A stretch of 64,000 nt of DNA from Verrucomicrobiaceae bacterium (GTDB lineage: Bacteria > Verrucomicrobiota > Verrucomicrobiia > Verrucomicrobiales > DEV007), in assembly GCA_024229495.1 (NCBI GenBank), contig JAAESJ010000559.1:23492-87491 (forward strand), read 5' to 3'. The position numbers and the translations under genes are program-made. This document shows positions 35,102-45,194 of the stretch, one piece after another. The notes below the pieces were generated by a model. The model made no database searches, was not told where the DNA came from, and saw only the letters and a program-made list of their open reading frames with translations. Within the stretch, counting starts at the first letter, position 1. Each line of letters opens with the position of its first letter.

Positions 35102-35686
35102 TTAAGCGTGAGGCTTTAGAATCAGCCACCCATCGCTGACAGTAATGCCTCCGAGGTGGGAAAGCACCTCTTTTTCTGGAACAAGGACATTCCCTACATT
35201 CATCAAGGCTTTCCTGATAAGTCCGACAAAATTCCTTGTGACCGGAAAACTGCCAAATCTACCTCCAATCACCTTAACCTCAGTCATTCTTGACGTCCCC
35301 TCAGTAAACACCTTCAAGGACAACTGGGCACTTACTGTGGAAACAATTCCAAGAACTTTGCGTTCAAAAATAATCTCAATGCTATTTTCATTCAATTTCA
35401 CCAAGAGGTTCTTAAACTCTGCGAAAATCTCGAAACCGCTCGCTTCACGGGCATCAATGACACGACGCAGGTGGTCATTTAGCTCCTTCTCGCTGCATTT
35501 AAATGACCTGCCACTAAGGATTGCCTGATTGGCCTCCTCAAGGAGGTTACCTGACACACTCCCCCCCTCGGCGCTCCGGTCAATATCCTCAAGTGACTGT
35601 GGCATGAAAATCAACACGGTACTCACCGCCAATGCCATGACGAAGAGCATGTTTAAGATAAATAATATACGTCGAACCTCCCTCAT
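35102..35686 (-). CDS. Membrane-anchored protein of unknown function
   Basis: 194 residues. One N-terminal membrane helix (about 6-28) with a basic start, then an extracytoplasmic domain with a helix (SEKELNDHLRRVIDA) and several beta strands (NSIEIIFERKVLGIVSTVSAQLSLKVF). The arrangement of a strand-rich domain that ends in KPHA is not a family I can name. It is 54 bp upstream of the pseudo-peptidase gene and probably in one transcript with it. Confidence 0.65.
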   Translation of the reverse strand: MREVRRILFILNMLFVMALAVSTVLIFMPQSLEDIDRSAEGGSVSGNLLEEANQAILSGRSFKCSEKELNDHLRRVIDAREASGFEIFAEFKNLLVKLNENSIEIIFERKVLGIVSTVSAQLSLKVFTEGTSRMTEVKVIGGRFGSFPVTRNFVGLIRKALMNVGNVLVPEKEVLSHLGGITVSDGWLILKPHA

Positions 35687-35743
35687 TCTGCCATAAAATC
35701 GGCCCCCAACACAAAAATCCGTCCCTCAGCTACAGGCGGATCA

Positions 35744-36052
35744 TTAGTCAGTCTTGGCACTTGATGAACTGGATTTCTTGGCGGGGTCCTTCTTTTTATC
35801 GGAAGATTTCCCCTTATCCGCCTTGCCGGAATTCTGTTCCGCCTTCTCCCCGGCTTTATAGGACTCGCTCCGGTAGTCAGTTCCATAAAAGCCGGATCCC
35901 TTAAAGATGATTCCCGCACCCGTCCCGAGCAACCGACTGACCTGACCTCGGCATGAGGCATCCGGACATTTCGTGAGTTTCTTGTCATTCATTGACTGAA
36001 AAACCTCGAAAATATTCCCACACTTCTCGCACTGATAATCGTAGTTGGGCAT
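35744..36052 (-). CDS. FmdB-family zinc ribbon protein
   Basis: 102 residues. The N-terminal zinc ribbon MPNYDYQCEKCGNIFEVFQSM with a second pair in CPDASC, followed by VSRLLGTGAGIIFKGSGFYGTDYR, is diagnostic of the FmdB/CxxC_CxxC_SSSS family. The C-terminal third is a Lys/Ser/Asp-rich disordered tail. FmdB was named as a putative regulator, but the molecular role is not established. Probably first gene of the minus-strand run that continues to panE. Confidence 0.9.
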   Translation of the reverse strand: MPNYDYQCEKCGNIFEVFQSMNDKKLTKCPDASCRGQVSRLLGTGAGIIFKGSGFYGTDYRSESYKAGEKAEQNSGKADKGKSSDKKKDPAKKSSSSSAKTD

Positions 36053-36213
36053 TAGATGTTAGGTCACATAGGACAACTTTTGACTTAATCCGTAATTGCT
36101 TTACCCAGTCCACGCAATGCTAAACTCATAAGCGTAGGACTCTGAACCCAAACCCTTGACCCATTCACCGCCCTGCCATTAATTAACCGTATTAAATATA
36201 ATCGTTGAACCAC

Positions 36214-36840
36214 GTGCCTGATACCCGCCTCCTCCTTAACGCTATCCTAGTCTCAACCGGAATGCTTACTGCATGCACAACGACAGACTGGTCGAATACA
36301 CAACGCAAAAAAGCAGTTTATCTGGAGGCTGTAGGAGGATCGAGTATCATAAACAGGAAATCCGCTGGCCCTGTCGATACCGTATCTTATTGGGATGAAG
36401 GCACCGCATCAGGTCGCCCGTTAATCAAAATTTCCCTTAAAAAGCAGAAGGCAAAATTTTACCGGGGAGCAACTCTCATTGGCGTTTCACAGATTTCCAG
36501 TGGCAAGGAGGGATTCAATACTCCTCTTGGTTCCTACACAATCATTCAAAAAAAGATGACACATGCCTCGAACCTCTATGGAATGTGGAAAACTGCCGAC
36601 GGAACAGTGATCAATGACGATGTCGATGTGAGAAAAACCCCTACCCCGCCACCGGGAACTTACTTTGAAGGTGCACCAATGCCATTTTTTATGCGCATCA
36701 CTAACACCGGGGTTGGCATGCATCAGGGATATCTCCCGGGATTTGCAGCCTCACACGGGTGCATCCGCATGCCTTATTGGATCGTTAGGCATTTCTTTAA
36801 TAATGTTTCCGTAGGAACCCCGGTCATTGTCGAGAATTAG
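36214..36840 (+). CDS. L,D-transpeptidase (YkuD family), lipoprotein
   Basis: 208 residues from the GTG at 36214 (a TTG at 36205 is an alternative). Residues 1-20 form a leader ending in MLTAC with Cys21 as lipidation site. The catalytic domain runs from about 70 to the end: FYRGATLIGVSQISSGKEGFNTPLGSY and MHQGYLPGFAASHGCIRM with the nucleophilic Cys. L,D-transpeptidases make 3-3 cross-links in peptidoglycan or attach lipoproteins. Some bacteria have many; this one seems complete. Upstream, 36053-36213 holds no gene. Confidence 0.88.
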   Translation: MPDTRLLLNAILVSTGMLTACTTTDWSNTQRKKAVYLEAVGGSSIINRKSAGPVDTVSYWDEGTASGRPLIKISLKKQKAKFYRGATLIGVSQISSGKEGFNTPLGSYTIIQKKMTHASNLYGMWKTADGTVINDDVDVRKTPTPPPGTYFEGAPMPFFMRITNTGVGMHQGYLPGFAASHGCIRMPYWIVRHFFNNVSVGTPVIVEN

Positions 36841-36862
36841 TCCGCCCCGCCAAGCCCGATAA

Positions 36863-37186
36863 ATGGAAATCAGCGCTCCAGAGCTCAAGCGACTGATCAC
36901 GGAAAACGCTGAGGCTATCCACCTCATTGACTGCCGGGATGCGGAAGAGTGGCGACTTTGCCACATTGAAGGATCAGAACTCATTCCACTATCTGAGTTC
37001 GCGCAAAAAACGGCTGATTGGGATCCTGCAGACAAAAGGAAAAAAATTATTTACTGCCACCACGGTATACGCTCACTGCAAGCAACCATATTTCTTAGAA
37101 CCAAAGGATTTGAAGACACATACAGCCTTCAGGGAGGAATCGACGCTTGGTCCGTGGAGGTAAATCCAATGATGCCTCGCTACTGA
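36863..37186 (+). CDS. Single-domain rhodanese-like sulfurtransferase
   Basis: 107 residues forming one rhodanese domain. IDCRDAEEWRLCHIEGSELIP is the N-terminal (CDC25-like) motif, and the active-site loop is CHHGIR with the catalytic Cys (about residue 65). Homologues pass sulfane sulfur; a GlpE- or thiosulfate-dependent role is possible. The gene starts 22 bp after the L,D-transpeptidase stop. Confidence 0.88.
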   Translation: MEISAPELKRLITENAEAIHLIDCRDAEEWRLCHIEGSELIPLSEFAQKTADWDPADKRKKIIYCHHGIRSLQATIFLRTKGFEDTYSLQGGIDAWSVEVNPMMPRY

Positions 37187-37221
37187 GCCCGAGAGCATTC
37201 AATGAAGAAGCCCTGAAACTA

Positions 37222-38514
37222 TCACTGCTGCCCATCTACCCGTGCCGCCGTGCGTAAACGCAATCCATTCAGGCGAATAAAGCCGCTGGCATCATCCTGG
37301 TTGTAAGCTTCTTCCGAGCCTCCTTCCATTGTCGCAACGTCCTCACTATACAGGCTCCTGGAACTCTTGACTCCAGCAGCAATGACATTGCCCTTGTAAA
37401 GTTTAACCCTTACTTCCCCGCTAACCCCTTTCTGACTCTCGGTAACCAGTGCCTGGATCGCCTCCCGTTCAGGAGCAAACCAAAATCCATTATACACAAG
37501 CTCCGCATACTTCGGAATCAACGAATCCCTGATGTGCATCACTTCACGATCCATTGTAAGGCTCTCCATCTGGCGGTGGGAATAATATAAGATGGCCCCT
37601 CCGGGAGTCTCATACACCCCACGGCTCTTCATTCCTACAAATCGATTCTCCACCATATCCACCCGCCCGATACCGTGCATTCCACCCAAGTGGTTCAAGA
37701 TCAACATCACCGCATAGGGCGAAAGTCTCGTATACCCACCATCACCCTGCTGACCTTTGACCCCGAGTTCGTTCATCACCTCCTCAATCCCGTCAAACAA
37801 TAACCCGACTACATCTCCCCTATGAAAAAGCAGCTGCAAATAACCCGGGTTATCCGGAGCTGTCTCCGGAGATTTAGATAGAATATACATGTCCTCACAT
37901 TCCTTGGCACTTGCATCATACCAGGGGTCTTCCAGAATCCCGCTCTCAAAACTAATGTGCAATAAATTACGATCCATCGAGTAAGGCTTTGCTGCACTTG
38001 CCTGGACGGGTATCCCTTCCTTTTCAACATAGGCAATCATTTCAGCACGCCCGGGAAACTCAGCCCTGAAGTCAGCCATTCTCCAAGGAGCAATCATTTC
38101 CATCTCTGGAGCCAGTGAAGCCGCTGCCAGCTCAAAGCGCACCTGATCATTGCCTTTTCCTGTAGCGCCATGAGCAAGCATGCTGGCGCCCTCATCCTTA
38201 GCCACCTCGATCATGCCTTTAGTTATCAATGGACGGGCAATGCTCGTCCCCAGCCAATACTGCGCCTCATAAATCGCACCTGCCTGGAACATGGGGAAAA
38301 TAAAGTCAGAGGCAAATTCCTCCCGCAAATCACCAATAAAGCATTTGGAGGCTCCGGTGCTCAACGCTTTCTCTTCCAAACCATCGAGCTCTTCCCCCTG
38401 CCCAACGTCAGCACAATAGGCTATCACCTCCGCATTGAAGCGTTTTTTTAGCCAAAAAAGTAACACTGAGGTATCAAGCCCCCCGGAATAAGCGACAACA
38501 ATCTTCTTGCTCAT
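37222..38514 (-). CDS. argG: Argininosuccinate synthase
   Basis: 430 residues. ATP-dependent ligation of citrulline and aspartate. [14 protein letters not shown] (6-19) is the ATP-pyrophosphatase P-loop, and [28 protein letters not shown] and a long C-terminal domain match ArgG. It is about 30 residues longer than the usual 400, mainly at the C-terminus. Divergent from crcB with only 41 bp between, so the promoters overlap. Other arginine genes are not in the window. Confidence 0.95.
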   Translation of the reverse strand: MSKKIVVAYSGGLDTSVLLFWLKKRFNAEVIAYCADVGQGEELDGLEEKALSTGASKCFIGDLREEFASDFIFPMFQAGAIYEAQYWLGTSIARPLITKGMIEVAKDEGASMLAHGATGKGNDQVRFELAAASLAPEMEMIAPWRMADFRAEFPGRAEMIAYVEKEGIPVQASAAKPYSMDRNLLHISFESGILEDPWYDASAKECEDMYILSKSPETAPDNPGYLQLLFHRGDVVGLLFDGIEEVMNELGVKGQQGDGGYTRLSPYAVMLILNHLGGMHGIGRVDMVENRFVGMKSRGVYETPGGAILYYSHRQMESLTMDREVMHIRDSLIPKYAELVYNGFWFAPEREAIQALVTESQKGVSGEVRVKLYKGNVIAAGVKSSRSLYSEDVATMEGGSEEAYNQDDASGFIRLNGLRLRTAARVDGQQ

Positions 38515-38555
38515 GGTGGACGGGACACTAGATCACCGCTAAATCTTGTCAATCC

Positions 38556-38924
38556 ATGCAAGCCACAACAGCAACAATTCTTGTCGGTCTGGGCGGTTTC
38601 GCGGGGGCGATAGCCCGCTGGGGACTCTCCGCCGCAATAAAGTCCACTCTCGATGCTCCTGCTTTCCCTTATCCTACCCTTATTATCAACCTCCTAGGCT
38701 GCCTGACAATAGGTGTAGCCTACTCCCTTCTGGAGCACAATGAAGCGCTAAAGCTCCTGATTGTAGTGGGTTTTCTGGGCGGCTTCACCACCTTCTCAAC
38801 ATTTGGCCTCGAAATCTTCAGCCTGATAAGGCTGCAATCGGTGGCTACCGCCGCACTCTACGCAGGATTGAGCACAGTGCTGGGGGTATTATTGGTGTGG
38901 GCAGGTTATCGGTTAACCAGCTAG
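38556..38924 (+). CDS. crcB: Fluoride ion exporter (Fluc/CrcB)
   Basis: 122 residues, four membrane helices (about 8-28, 40-58, 66-85, 98-118). The signature GFLGGFTTFSTF (about 73-84) and the Asn-containing segment LIINLLGC match dual-topology fluoride channels. Length is typical. A fluoride riboswitch is unlikely here because only 41 bp separate it from argG. No tandem copy is present, so the dimer would be made of one gene product. Confidence 0.93.
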   Translation: MQATTATILVGLGGFAGAIARWGLSAAIKSTLDAPAFPYPTLIINLLGCLTIGVAYSLLEHNEALKLLIVVGFLGGFTTFSTFGLEIFSLIRLQSVATAALYAGLSTVLGVLLVWAGYRLTS

Positions 38925-39003
38925 ATCCAAGAGCAAGAATCCCTCTGGCTATTGCAGCAATATCCGCATTAGGCAATCGCTTAATAACAGGTTTCCCCTG
39001 TGC

Positions 39004-39768
39004 CTACACCTTGGTATTCTTGCATATCTCCGAGAAACTGACAGGATCAAGACCCGCTCCGCCAACCAGTGCTCCATCAACATCCGCCTGGCTCATGAGT
39101 TCCTCAGTATTCTCCGGCTTGACGCTGCCCCCATATTGAATGCGAATCTTGCTGGAAACATCCTCCCCAAAAATCTCCCCTATCACCTCTCGCGTAAAAC
39201 GATGGGCTTCCTGAGCTTGCTCAGGAGAAGCGGTTCGTCCAGTGCCTATAGCCCAAACCGGCTCGTACGCAATAACGCTATCAAGCATTTTATCGGAATC
39301 CAGTTCCATTAAGCCTTCCGTGAGTTGCCGGCGAAGAACACTCTCCACCTGATCATTATCACGCTCATCTAGAGTTTCTCCGATACAGATAATCGGCTTA
39401 ACATCGGCAGCATGCAATGCCTTGGCCTTTTGATTAATCAAGCCGTCATCCTCACCAAAAATACACCGCCGCTCACTGTGCCCAATGATGACGTAATCCA
39501 CTCCGATTTCCTGAAGCATTCCAATGCTGATCTCACCGGTGAATGCGCCTTGTTGTTCAAAATGGCAGTTTTGCGAGGCCAGCTGAACCAGTTCACTGTT
39601 AACAAGCGCCTGCTTCGACGCAGACAAAGAAACAAAAGCAGGAGCCAACACAATATCAACGGGACTTGAATCACCAATCAGGTTGTCAAATTCTTCAATG
39701 AATTCGACCGCCTCGGCGGGACCCTTGTGCATCTTCCAGTTAGCGGCAATGATAGGTTTTCGTGACAT
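39004..39768 (-). CDS. tpiA: Triosephosphate isomerase
   Basis: 254 residues. AANWKMHKGP (Asn and Lys of the active site), IGHSERR (catalytic His), VIAYEPVWAIGTG (catalytic Glu) and the phosphate loop IQYGGSVKPEN are all present. Interconverts dihydroxyacetone phosphate and glyceraldehyde-3-phosphate. Third gene of gap-pgk-tpiA, the common glycolytic cluster; 49 bp after pgk. Confidence 0.97.
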   Translation of the reverse strand: MSRKPIIAANWKMHKGPAEAVEFIEEFDNLIGDSSPVDIVLAPAFVSLSASKQALVNSELVQLASQNCHFEQQGAFTGEISIGMLQEIGVDYVIIGHSERRCIFGEDDGLINQKAKALHAADVKPIICIGETLDERDNDQVESVLRRQLTEGLMELDSDKMLDSVIAYEPVWAIGTGRTASPEQAQEAHRFTREVIGEIFGEDVSSKIRIQYGGSVKPENTEELMSQADVDGALVGGAGLDPVSFSEICKNTKV

Positions 39769-39817
39769 AAATATATCGAGGTTTAATATTTTCGAGTATT
39801 GAGGTTCAATCGGAAAG

Positions 39818-41020
39818 CTAATCTAATTCATCAAGGGCTGATACACCAGGAAGGTCCCTGCCCTCTAGCAACTCCAAAGACGCACCTCCCCCGGTGGAAA
39901 TGAAGGTAACGTTTTCGGCAAACCCAAACTTCTTGACCGCGGTAACAGAATCCCCGCCACCAATGACGCTCATTGCATCACTGTCAGCAACCGCTTGCGC
40001 GATGGCCTTTGTGCCTCTTGAAAAAGCATTCATCTCAAACACTCCCATCGGGCCATTCCAAACAATGCTCTTCGCCCTGCTGATCACTTGGCAAAATTCC
40101 TCAATCGCTTTCTCTCCGATATCCAGCCCCTCCCATCCGTCACGAATCCCGCCACCCTCTGCATATGGACTGATATTATTTGTTGCCGCATCATCGGAAA
40201 AATCGTCAGCCTCCAGACTATCGGCCGGCAAAAGCAGATTAACCCCCTGCTCACCCGCCTTATCAAGCAATTGCCCGGCAATTACGATATCTTCCTCCAC
40301 CACATAACTCTCACCTATATTATGCCCTTGCGCTTTACGGAAAGCATACTGCATAGCACCCCCAATCAGGATTGCGTCCGCTTTATCAAACAAGGCATTA
40401 ATGACACCAATTTTATCACTGACTTTCTTGCCGCCAAGAATGATGACAAAGGGGCGTTGCGGTGCCTCAAGCTCCTCGCTCAAATATTTGAGTTCACGCT
40501 CCATGAGCAACCCCATGACACTTTCATTCACATGGCTTCCAACGCCGACCGTTGAAGCATGGGCACGGTGAGCTGTGCCGAAGGCATCATTGACAAACAC
40601 CTCTGCACCATTTGCCAGACGAGAGGCAAATCCAGCGTCATTGACGACCTCCTCTTGATGGAATCTGACATTTTCCAGCAACAATAGCTCCCCATCCTGT
40701 AACCCTTCAACAGCACCCATAGCCTCATCCCCTGTGCAGGATGCAACAAACCCGACCTCCATTCCCAGTAATTCCCCAAGCCTGCGCGCAACGGGCTTTA
40801 AGGAAAACTCTGGCTTTACCTCGCCTCCAGGGCGACCCAGATGACTGCACAAAATGACCTTTGCCCCATGCCCAGAAAGATGACGAATGGATGGCAACGC
40901 TCCGAGAATTCGGGTGTCATCAGTGATATTGCCGGAGGAATCAAGAGGCACGTTGAAATCACAACGCATCAGGATTCTTCGACCAGCAAGGTCAATGTCC
41001 CGGATTGTCTTCTTTGCCAT
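39818..41020 (-). CDS. pgk: Phosphoglycerate kinase
   Basis: 400 residues, the normal length. RRILMRCDFNVPLD with the substrate-binding Arg/Asp/Asn, ILCSHLGRPGGE, VNDAFGTAHRAHAST, VIILGGKKVSDKI and the nucleotide-binding SIVWNGPMGVFE and VIGGGDSVTAV are all intact. Second gene of the cluster; a hairpin terminator lies between it and gap. Confidence 0.97.
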   Translation of the reverse strand: MAKKTIRDIDLAGRRILMRCDFNVPLDSSGNITDDTRILGALPSIRHLSGHGAKVILCSHLGRPGGEVKPEFSLKPVARRLGELLGMEVGFVASCTGDEAMGAVEGLQDGELLLLENVRFHQEEVVNDAGFASRLANGAEVFVNDAFGTAHRAHASTVGVGSHVNESVMGLLMERELKYLSEELEAPQRPFVIILGGKKVSDKIGVINALFDKADAILIGGAMQYAFRKAQGHNIGESYVVEEDIVIAGQLLDKAGEQGVNLLLPADSLEADDFSDDAATNNISPYAEGGGIRDGWEGLDIGEKAIEEFCQVISRAKSIVWNGPMGVFEMNAFSRGTKAIAQAVADSDAMSVIGGGDSVTAVKKFGFAENVTFISTGGGASLELLEGRDLPGVSALDELD

Positions 41021-41040
41021 AGTGAAAAATCACCCCTTAA

Positions 41041-41069
41041 GAAAAAAGCACCCCATCACTGGGATGCTT
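41041..41069 (-). terminator. Rho-independent terminator or attenuator between gap and pgk
   Basis: Read on the minus strand: nine-base stem (41061-41069 with 41046-41054, one G-U pair), a six-base loop and a run of T at 41041-41047. It would end much of the gap transcript before pgk, or process it, so that gap can be made in excess. Confidence 0.7.
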
Positions 41070-41099
41070 TATTACATTTTCCTTGCGATTATTGCCCAA

Positions 41100-42101
41100 T
41101 CAATTTCCAGCGAGCAGATACATCGCATCGATCGCCCTGTTACTGTAACCCCACTCATTATCATACCAACCCACCACCTTTACAAGGTCTCCTCCCATTT
41201 CCATGGTCACGTCAGCGTCTAGGATGCAGGAATGGGGATTGCCTACAATATCCATCAATACAGGCTCCTCTTCAGTATATTCAAGGATTCCCTTCAATTC
41301 ACCTTCTGCTGCCTCCTTGAACTTTGCATTCATCTCTTCAACGGTGGTTTTCTCACGTAACTGGGCAGTAAAGTCAGTTACCGATCCGGTGGGCGTGGGA
41401 ACACGGAATGCGCCACCAGTGAGTTTACCTTTAAGCTCCGGAATCACTTCTCCAATTGCCTTGGCCGCTCCAGTACTGGAAGGAATAATGTTAACTGCCG
41501 CAGAACGCGCGCGCCGGAAATCACTATGTGGAGCATCCAGAAGGCGCTGGTCGCCGGTATAGCTGTGGATGGTGCTCATCACACCACGAACAACACCGAA
41601 TGCATCATTGAGCACCTTAACCATTGGAGCTAGGCAATTGGTCGTGCAGCTCGCATTGGAAACAACGTGGTGCTCGTCGCCATTATACTGGTCAGAATTA
41701 ATTCCCAGGCACATCGTCAGGTCTACATTCTTGCCGGGAGCGGAAATCAGGACCTTCTTGGCCCCACCATTGGTTATGTGCAGTTCTGCTTTCTCACGCG
41801 CAGTAAAGAAACCAGTCGACTCGAGAACCACTTCAACACCGTGGTCAGACCAAGGCAGCTTTGCAGGATCACGCTCCTCATAAACCCTGATCTTGTGACC
41901 ATCGACAGTAATACTGGTGTCATCATGGCTGATCTCGGCATCGAGCTTGCCACAGGTTGAATCCCACTTCAGCAAATGCGCGAGGGTCTTGTTGTCAGTT
42001 AGATCATTTACCGCAACAACGCTCTTGCGTTGCTCAGGGGTCATCGCACGGAAAACATTACGACCGATACGGCCAAATCCATTAATTCCAAAAGTGGGCA
42101 T
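41100..42101 (-). CDS. gap: Glyceraldehyde-3-phosphate dehydrogenase
   Basis: 333 residues from the ATG at 42101. GINGFGRIGRNVFRA (NAD-binding), SCTTNCLAP with the catalytic Cys, HSYTGDQRLLDAPH and WYDNEWGYSNR are all conserved. Class I phosphorylating enzyme of glycolysis. First gene of gap-pgk-tpiA. A longer open frame upstream of 42101 is not needed, as the family N-terminus starts at this Met. Confidence 0.97.
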   Translation of the reverse strand: MPTFGINGFGRIGRNVFRAMTPEQRKSVVAVNDLTDNKTLAHLLKWDSTCGKLDAEISHDDTSITVDGHKIRVYEERDPAKLPWSDHGVEVVLESTGFFTAREKAELHITNGGAKKVLISAPGKNVDLTMCLGINSDQYNGDEHHVVSNASCTTNCLAPMVKVLNDAFGVVRGVMSTIHSYTGDQRLLDAPHSDFRRARSAAVNIIPSSTGAAKAIGEVIPELKGKLTGGAFRVPTPTGSVTDFTAQLREKTTVEEMNAKFKEAAEGELKGILEYTEEEPVLMDIVGNPHSCILDADVTMEMGGDLVKVVGWYDNEWGYSNRAIDAMYLLAGN

Positions 42102-42338
42102 AGTCTTTAATTGTCTCTCAATATGAGTTGTTTGTAGAACAAGGGCGCTAACTAAAGCAAAGCGGATGCCCAGCGTCAACCTACTTGCATAGATTCCATT
42201 ATTGGCCTCTCTACTTGCTGATTATCAACATGTTGCGTCATGCGCAATTGGCCTTCCGTGACTCGAAAAATTCGTAGAGCCTGATAATTTGCAGACTCTG
42301 CACCATTCTCATTGCAGGCAAATCGCCACACAAGTCAC

Positions 42339-45194
42339 CTATTTGCCGGCCGGTTTGGCTCCCACCGGTATGATTTTAACGATCACAGACCGCTCAGGCT
42401 TCAAGTATTTGCGGGCTAACTTGTTTACCTCATCAACCTTGATGGACTTGTAATCACTCACCATTGTGCGTGCCCATTCTATCTTTTGGGGAAACTCCTG
42501 GGAACTTAGCGCCACCGTAGACAGCCAATAACTGTTCTGTCGTAACTGCTGGTCAATTCCATTGAGCAGGGGCTTTAATGCCCTCTCCAGCTCATCAGCG
42601 CTGGTTCCCTCTGTGGCCAGTTCCTCGCCGATTCCTCGCACTACCCCCGCTATTTTATCCGCCTGTGAAGGATCCACGGTAATCATCGACATCATATAGC
42701 CAAAATCACTGTAGCTTGAACTGGAAATATTCCGTGCATAGGGACTATAGGCTTCACCAAGTTCCTCGCGCACCTTCTTCCGCAAGCGATCAGCGAAAAT
42801 AGCTCCCATGACACTCAGGCGACGGGTCCTGCCAATATCCCAAATGTCTTCAGTCGGCCAATACACCCCAATCATTCCCTTGGGGATCTCCGAATTAAAC
42901 TCAAAAGTTTTGGACTGACCACCGGAGGCAAAATGCATCACTCTGCGCTCAGCATGTCTCGGCTTCTCAAGGCTACGCTCCGGAAGAGCCCCAAGGGTTC
43001 TGGCAACATCCCTCAAGATATCCTCCTCCTCGAAATCACCCACAATGGCAACCTCCATAAAGCCCGCGCGTAAAGCCTCACCTAACCACTGCTTCACCTC
43101 ATCAAATGTTCGGGAAACCAGCTCGCTCCGTTTTGGAAACCCTGCACGAAAATCACCTTTCTTCAGGAAAACGTCCACCTGATCATTGAATACCCCCATT
43201 GGAGTATACGCCAATTGCGCATAAATAGGATCCAGATTCTTGTGCAACTGACGAAGTGCCTCCTCACGGTAACCTGGAGCAACCAAATAAGCGGTAAGCA
43301 ACTCCATGGCGCTGCTGAAATCCTTGCGATTGGTGACACCACTAAAACCAAAGGCATCCTCTCCAACCGAAAAGGAAACGTTAGCTGTCTTGCCGGCAAA
43401 AAGTCGCCGAAGCTCATCAACGCTGTGCTCCTCCAGCCCTCCTGCATTAATTGCCGCGGATGCAGCAAGTTGCAATCCTGGCTTACCCTCGGGTAAAGTC
43501 AGCAGGCCCCCGCCAATTCGAACACCAATGGAGATGGTATCTTTTTCAAAATCCGTTCTCTTCAGGTTCAGGCGGACATTGTTTGAAAAACGCAACTGCG
43601 TAACCCCAAGGTCCTTAATATCCACCCGGTCAACAATCTTTCCGGGCTTCCCAAAGGAAGTGTAAGCAAAACTCGATTGCTTTTCCTCTCGCGGTGGCTC
43701 AACCGAAACACGACGAGCCTGCTCATAAATGCCAATAATCTCCTCATCACCGCCGGCAATCTTCACGTTTCCTCCAATGAAGAGCTGCCGATCACCTGAG
43801 TTCCATGCATTCCGGAGCCCGGCAACACAAACTTCGGGTGAAAGTAGCGAAATATTCCTGTTGAACCATTCAAGGGTCTGCTTGGGACTGGAAAAAACCT
43901 TGCCCCTGGAAATGGAACTAACAAGACGATCAGCAAGTCCACGGGACTTGCGTGAAGCCGCACTGCGTTCGGCTTGCTCGTAACCATTACGCATGTTGGC
44001 CACCACCTCATCAAATTCAGCCCGGGTAAAGCCATGACTGAGAGCCCGGCGAATCTCCTGCTCGGCAACGGCTAAAGCTCCACTCCATTTATCCGGTTCA
44101 CACGTCACGTAGATACTGGAAAAACGAACGAAATCCATAAAATCCTGGGCATAACAACCACCCCCAGTAATGACAGCCCCCTTCTTCTTTACCCTTTCAG
44201 ACAAACGGTTGTTAATGATACCGCTGGCAATCCCTAGAGACATATCCCTGACTCTCTTCTTACTGTTATCCGGTTGCCATGTGTAAGGACGCACAACCTC
44301 AATGCTCACATTGGTTTCCGTTGCCTCCTTCTCGAAATGGGTCTTGGCAATCACTCCCCTTCCCGTCGTGATCTTCCCCAGTTGCGGATCCTCCTTGGGC
44401 GTCGCAACTGGCTTCATGCTTGCAAACTGCTCCTTTATCAAGGGTAATATCTTATCTGCTTCCACAGCACCAGTGATGACAACCGCCATGCGCTCAGGCG
44501 TATACCAGGACTTGTAGAAATCCATAAACTCTCCGCGCCCGGCACCGTTAATCACCTTCTTTGTTCCAATAGGAAATCTCTTGCTGATCAGGCAATCGGG
44601 CAATGCAAATTTGTATGCGACCTTCTGGGTTCGCCACTCCGCCGAGTCGCGTGTCAGCAGTTCACTTAATATCACCCCTCGCTCTTTATCAATCTCAGGC
44701 TCACTCATCAACATGCCATCTGCATAATCCCGAAGTAAAAGCAGCGCACGCTTGATCAATGCCTCATCAGGTTTGGGTAATTCCAGCTTATAAACGGTTT
44801 CCTTAAAGGAGGTGTGAGCATTGGTATCACCGCCAAAGGACATTCCCAACCGCTGAAAATACTCAACCATTTCCCCTGCCGGGAAATTCTTTGTTCCGTT
44901 AAATGCCATGTGCTCAATGAAGTGAGCAAGCCCTTGTTGCTCTTCAGTCTCCATCAGCGAACCGGCATCAACAAAGAGCCGCAAGCTAAGGCGCTTCGGA
45001 GGCTCATTATTTGGCATTATTACGTAACGAATCCCGTTTTCCAAAACCCCGAAGGCAACCGAAGGATCCGGCTTCAGATCACTGGTGTCATGCGCCCATG
45101 TTCCTCGCTCATCAGCTGGCAGTATGGCAACAGACAGATAGGAGAAAAGAACGATTGAGCATTTCAAACCGGTAAGCTGGAGATTTCTCATCAT
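42339..45194 (-). CDS. Secreted M16-family zinc metallopeptidase
   Basis: 951 residues. Signal peptide (about 1-27), so it acts in the envelope. Zinc motif HFIEH at 91-95, followed by the family residues AFNGTKNFPAGEMVEYFQRLGMSFGGDTNAHTSF; the third ligand is in ERGVILSEL. The second half (from about 480) is an inactive M16 repeat. The architecture matches PqqL/pitrilysin-type periplasmic peptidases. It lies alone; the 237 bp between it and gap hold no gene. Confidence 0.92.
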   Translation of the reverse strand: MMRNLQLTGLKCSIVLFSYLSVAILPADERGTWAHDTSDLKPDPSVAFGVLENGIRYVIMPNNEPPKRLSLRLFVDAGSLMETEEQQGLAHFIEHMAFNGTKNFPAGEMVEYFQRLGMSFGGDTNAHTSFKETVYKLELPKPDEALIKRALLLLRDYADGMLMSEPEIDKERGVILSELLTRDSAEWRTQKVAYKFALPDCLISKRFPIGTKKVINGAGRGEFMDFYKSWYTPERMAVVITGAVEADKILPLIKEQFASMKPVATPKEDPQLGKITTGRGVIAKTHFEKEATETNVSIEVVRPYTWQPDNSKKRVRDMSLGIASGIINNRLSERVKKKGAVITGGGCYAQDFMDFVRFSSIYVTCEPDKWSGALAVAEQEIRRALSHGFTRAEFDEVVANMRNGYEQAERSAASRKSRGLADRLVSSISRGKVFSSPKQTLEWFNRNISLLSPEVCVAGLRNAWNSGDRQLFIGGNVKIAGGDEEIIGIYEQARRVSVEPPREEKQSSFAYTSFGKPGKIVDRVDIKDLGVTQLRFSNNVRLNLKRTDFEKDTISIGVRIGGGLLTLPEGKPGLQLAASAAINAGGLEEHSVDELRRLFAGKTANVSFSVGEDAFGFSGVTNRKDFSSAMELLTAYLVAPGYREEALRQLHKNLDPIYAQLAYTPMGVFNDQVDVFLKKGDFRAGFPKRSELVSRTFDEVKQWLGEALRAGFMEVAIVGDFEEEDILRDVARTLGALPERSLEKPRHAERRVMHFASGGQSKTFEFNSEIPKGMIGVYWPTEDIWDIGRTRRLSVMGAIFADRLRKKVREELGEAYSPYARNISSSSYSDFGYMMSMITVDPSQADKIAGVVRGIGEELATEGTSADELERALKPLLNGIDQQLRQNSYWLSTVALSSQEFPQKIEWARTMVSDYKSIKVDEVNKLARKYLKPERSVIVKIIPVGAKPAGK

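Noticed and set aside
36053..36213. Possible tRNA-like segment (AGGACTCTGAACCC near 36138)
   Set aside because: No acceptor stem, T-arm or D-arm can be formed around it.
38515..38555. Fluoride riboswitch in front of crcB
   Set aside because: Only 41 bp separate the divergent genes and no pseudoknot pattern is present.
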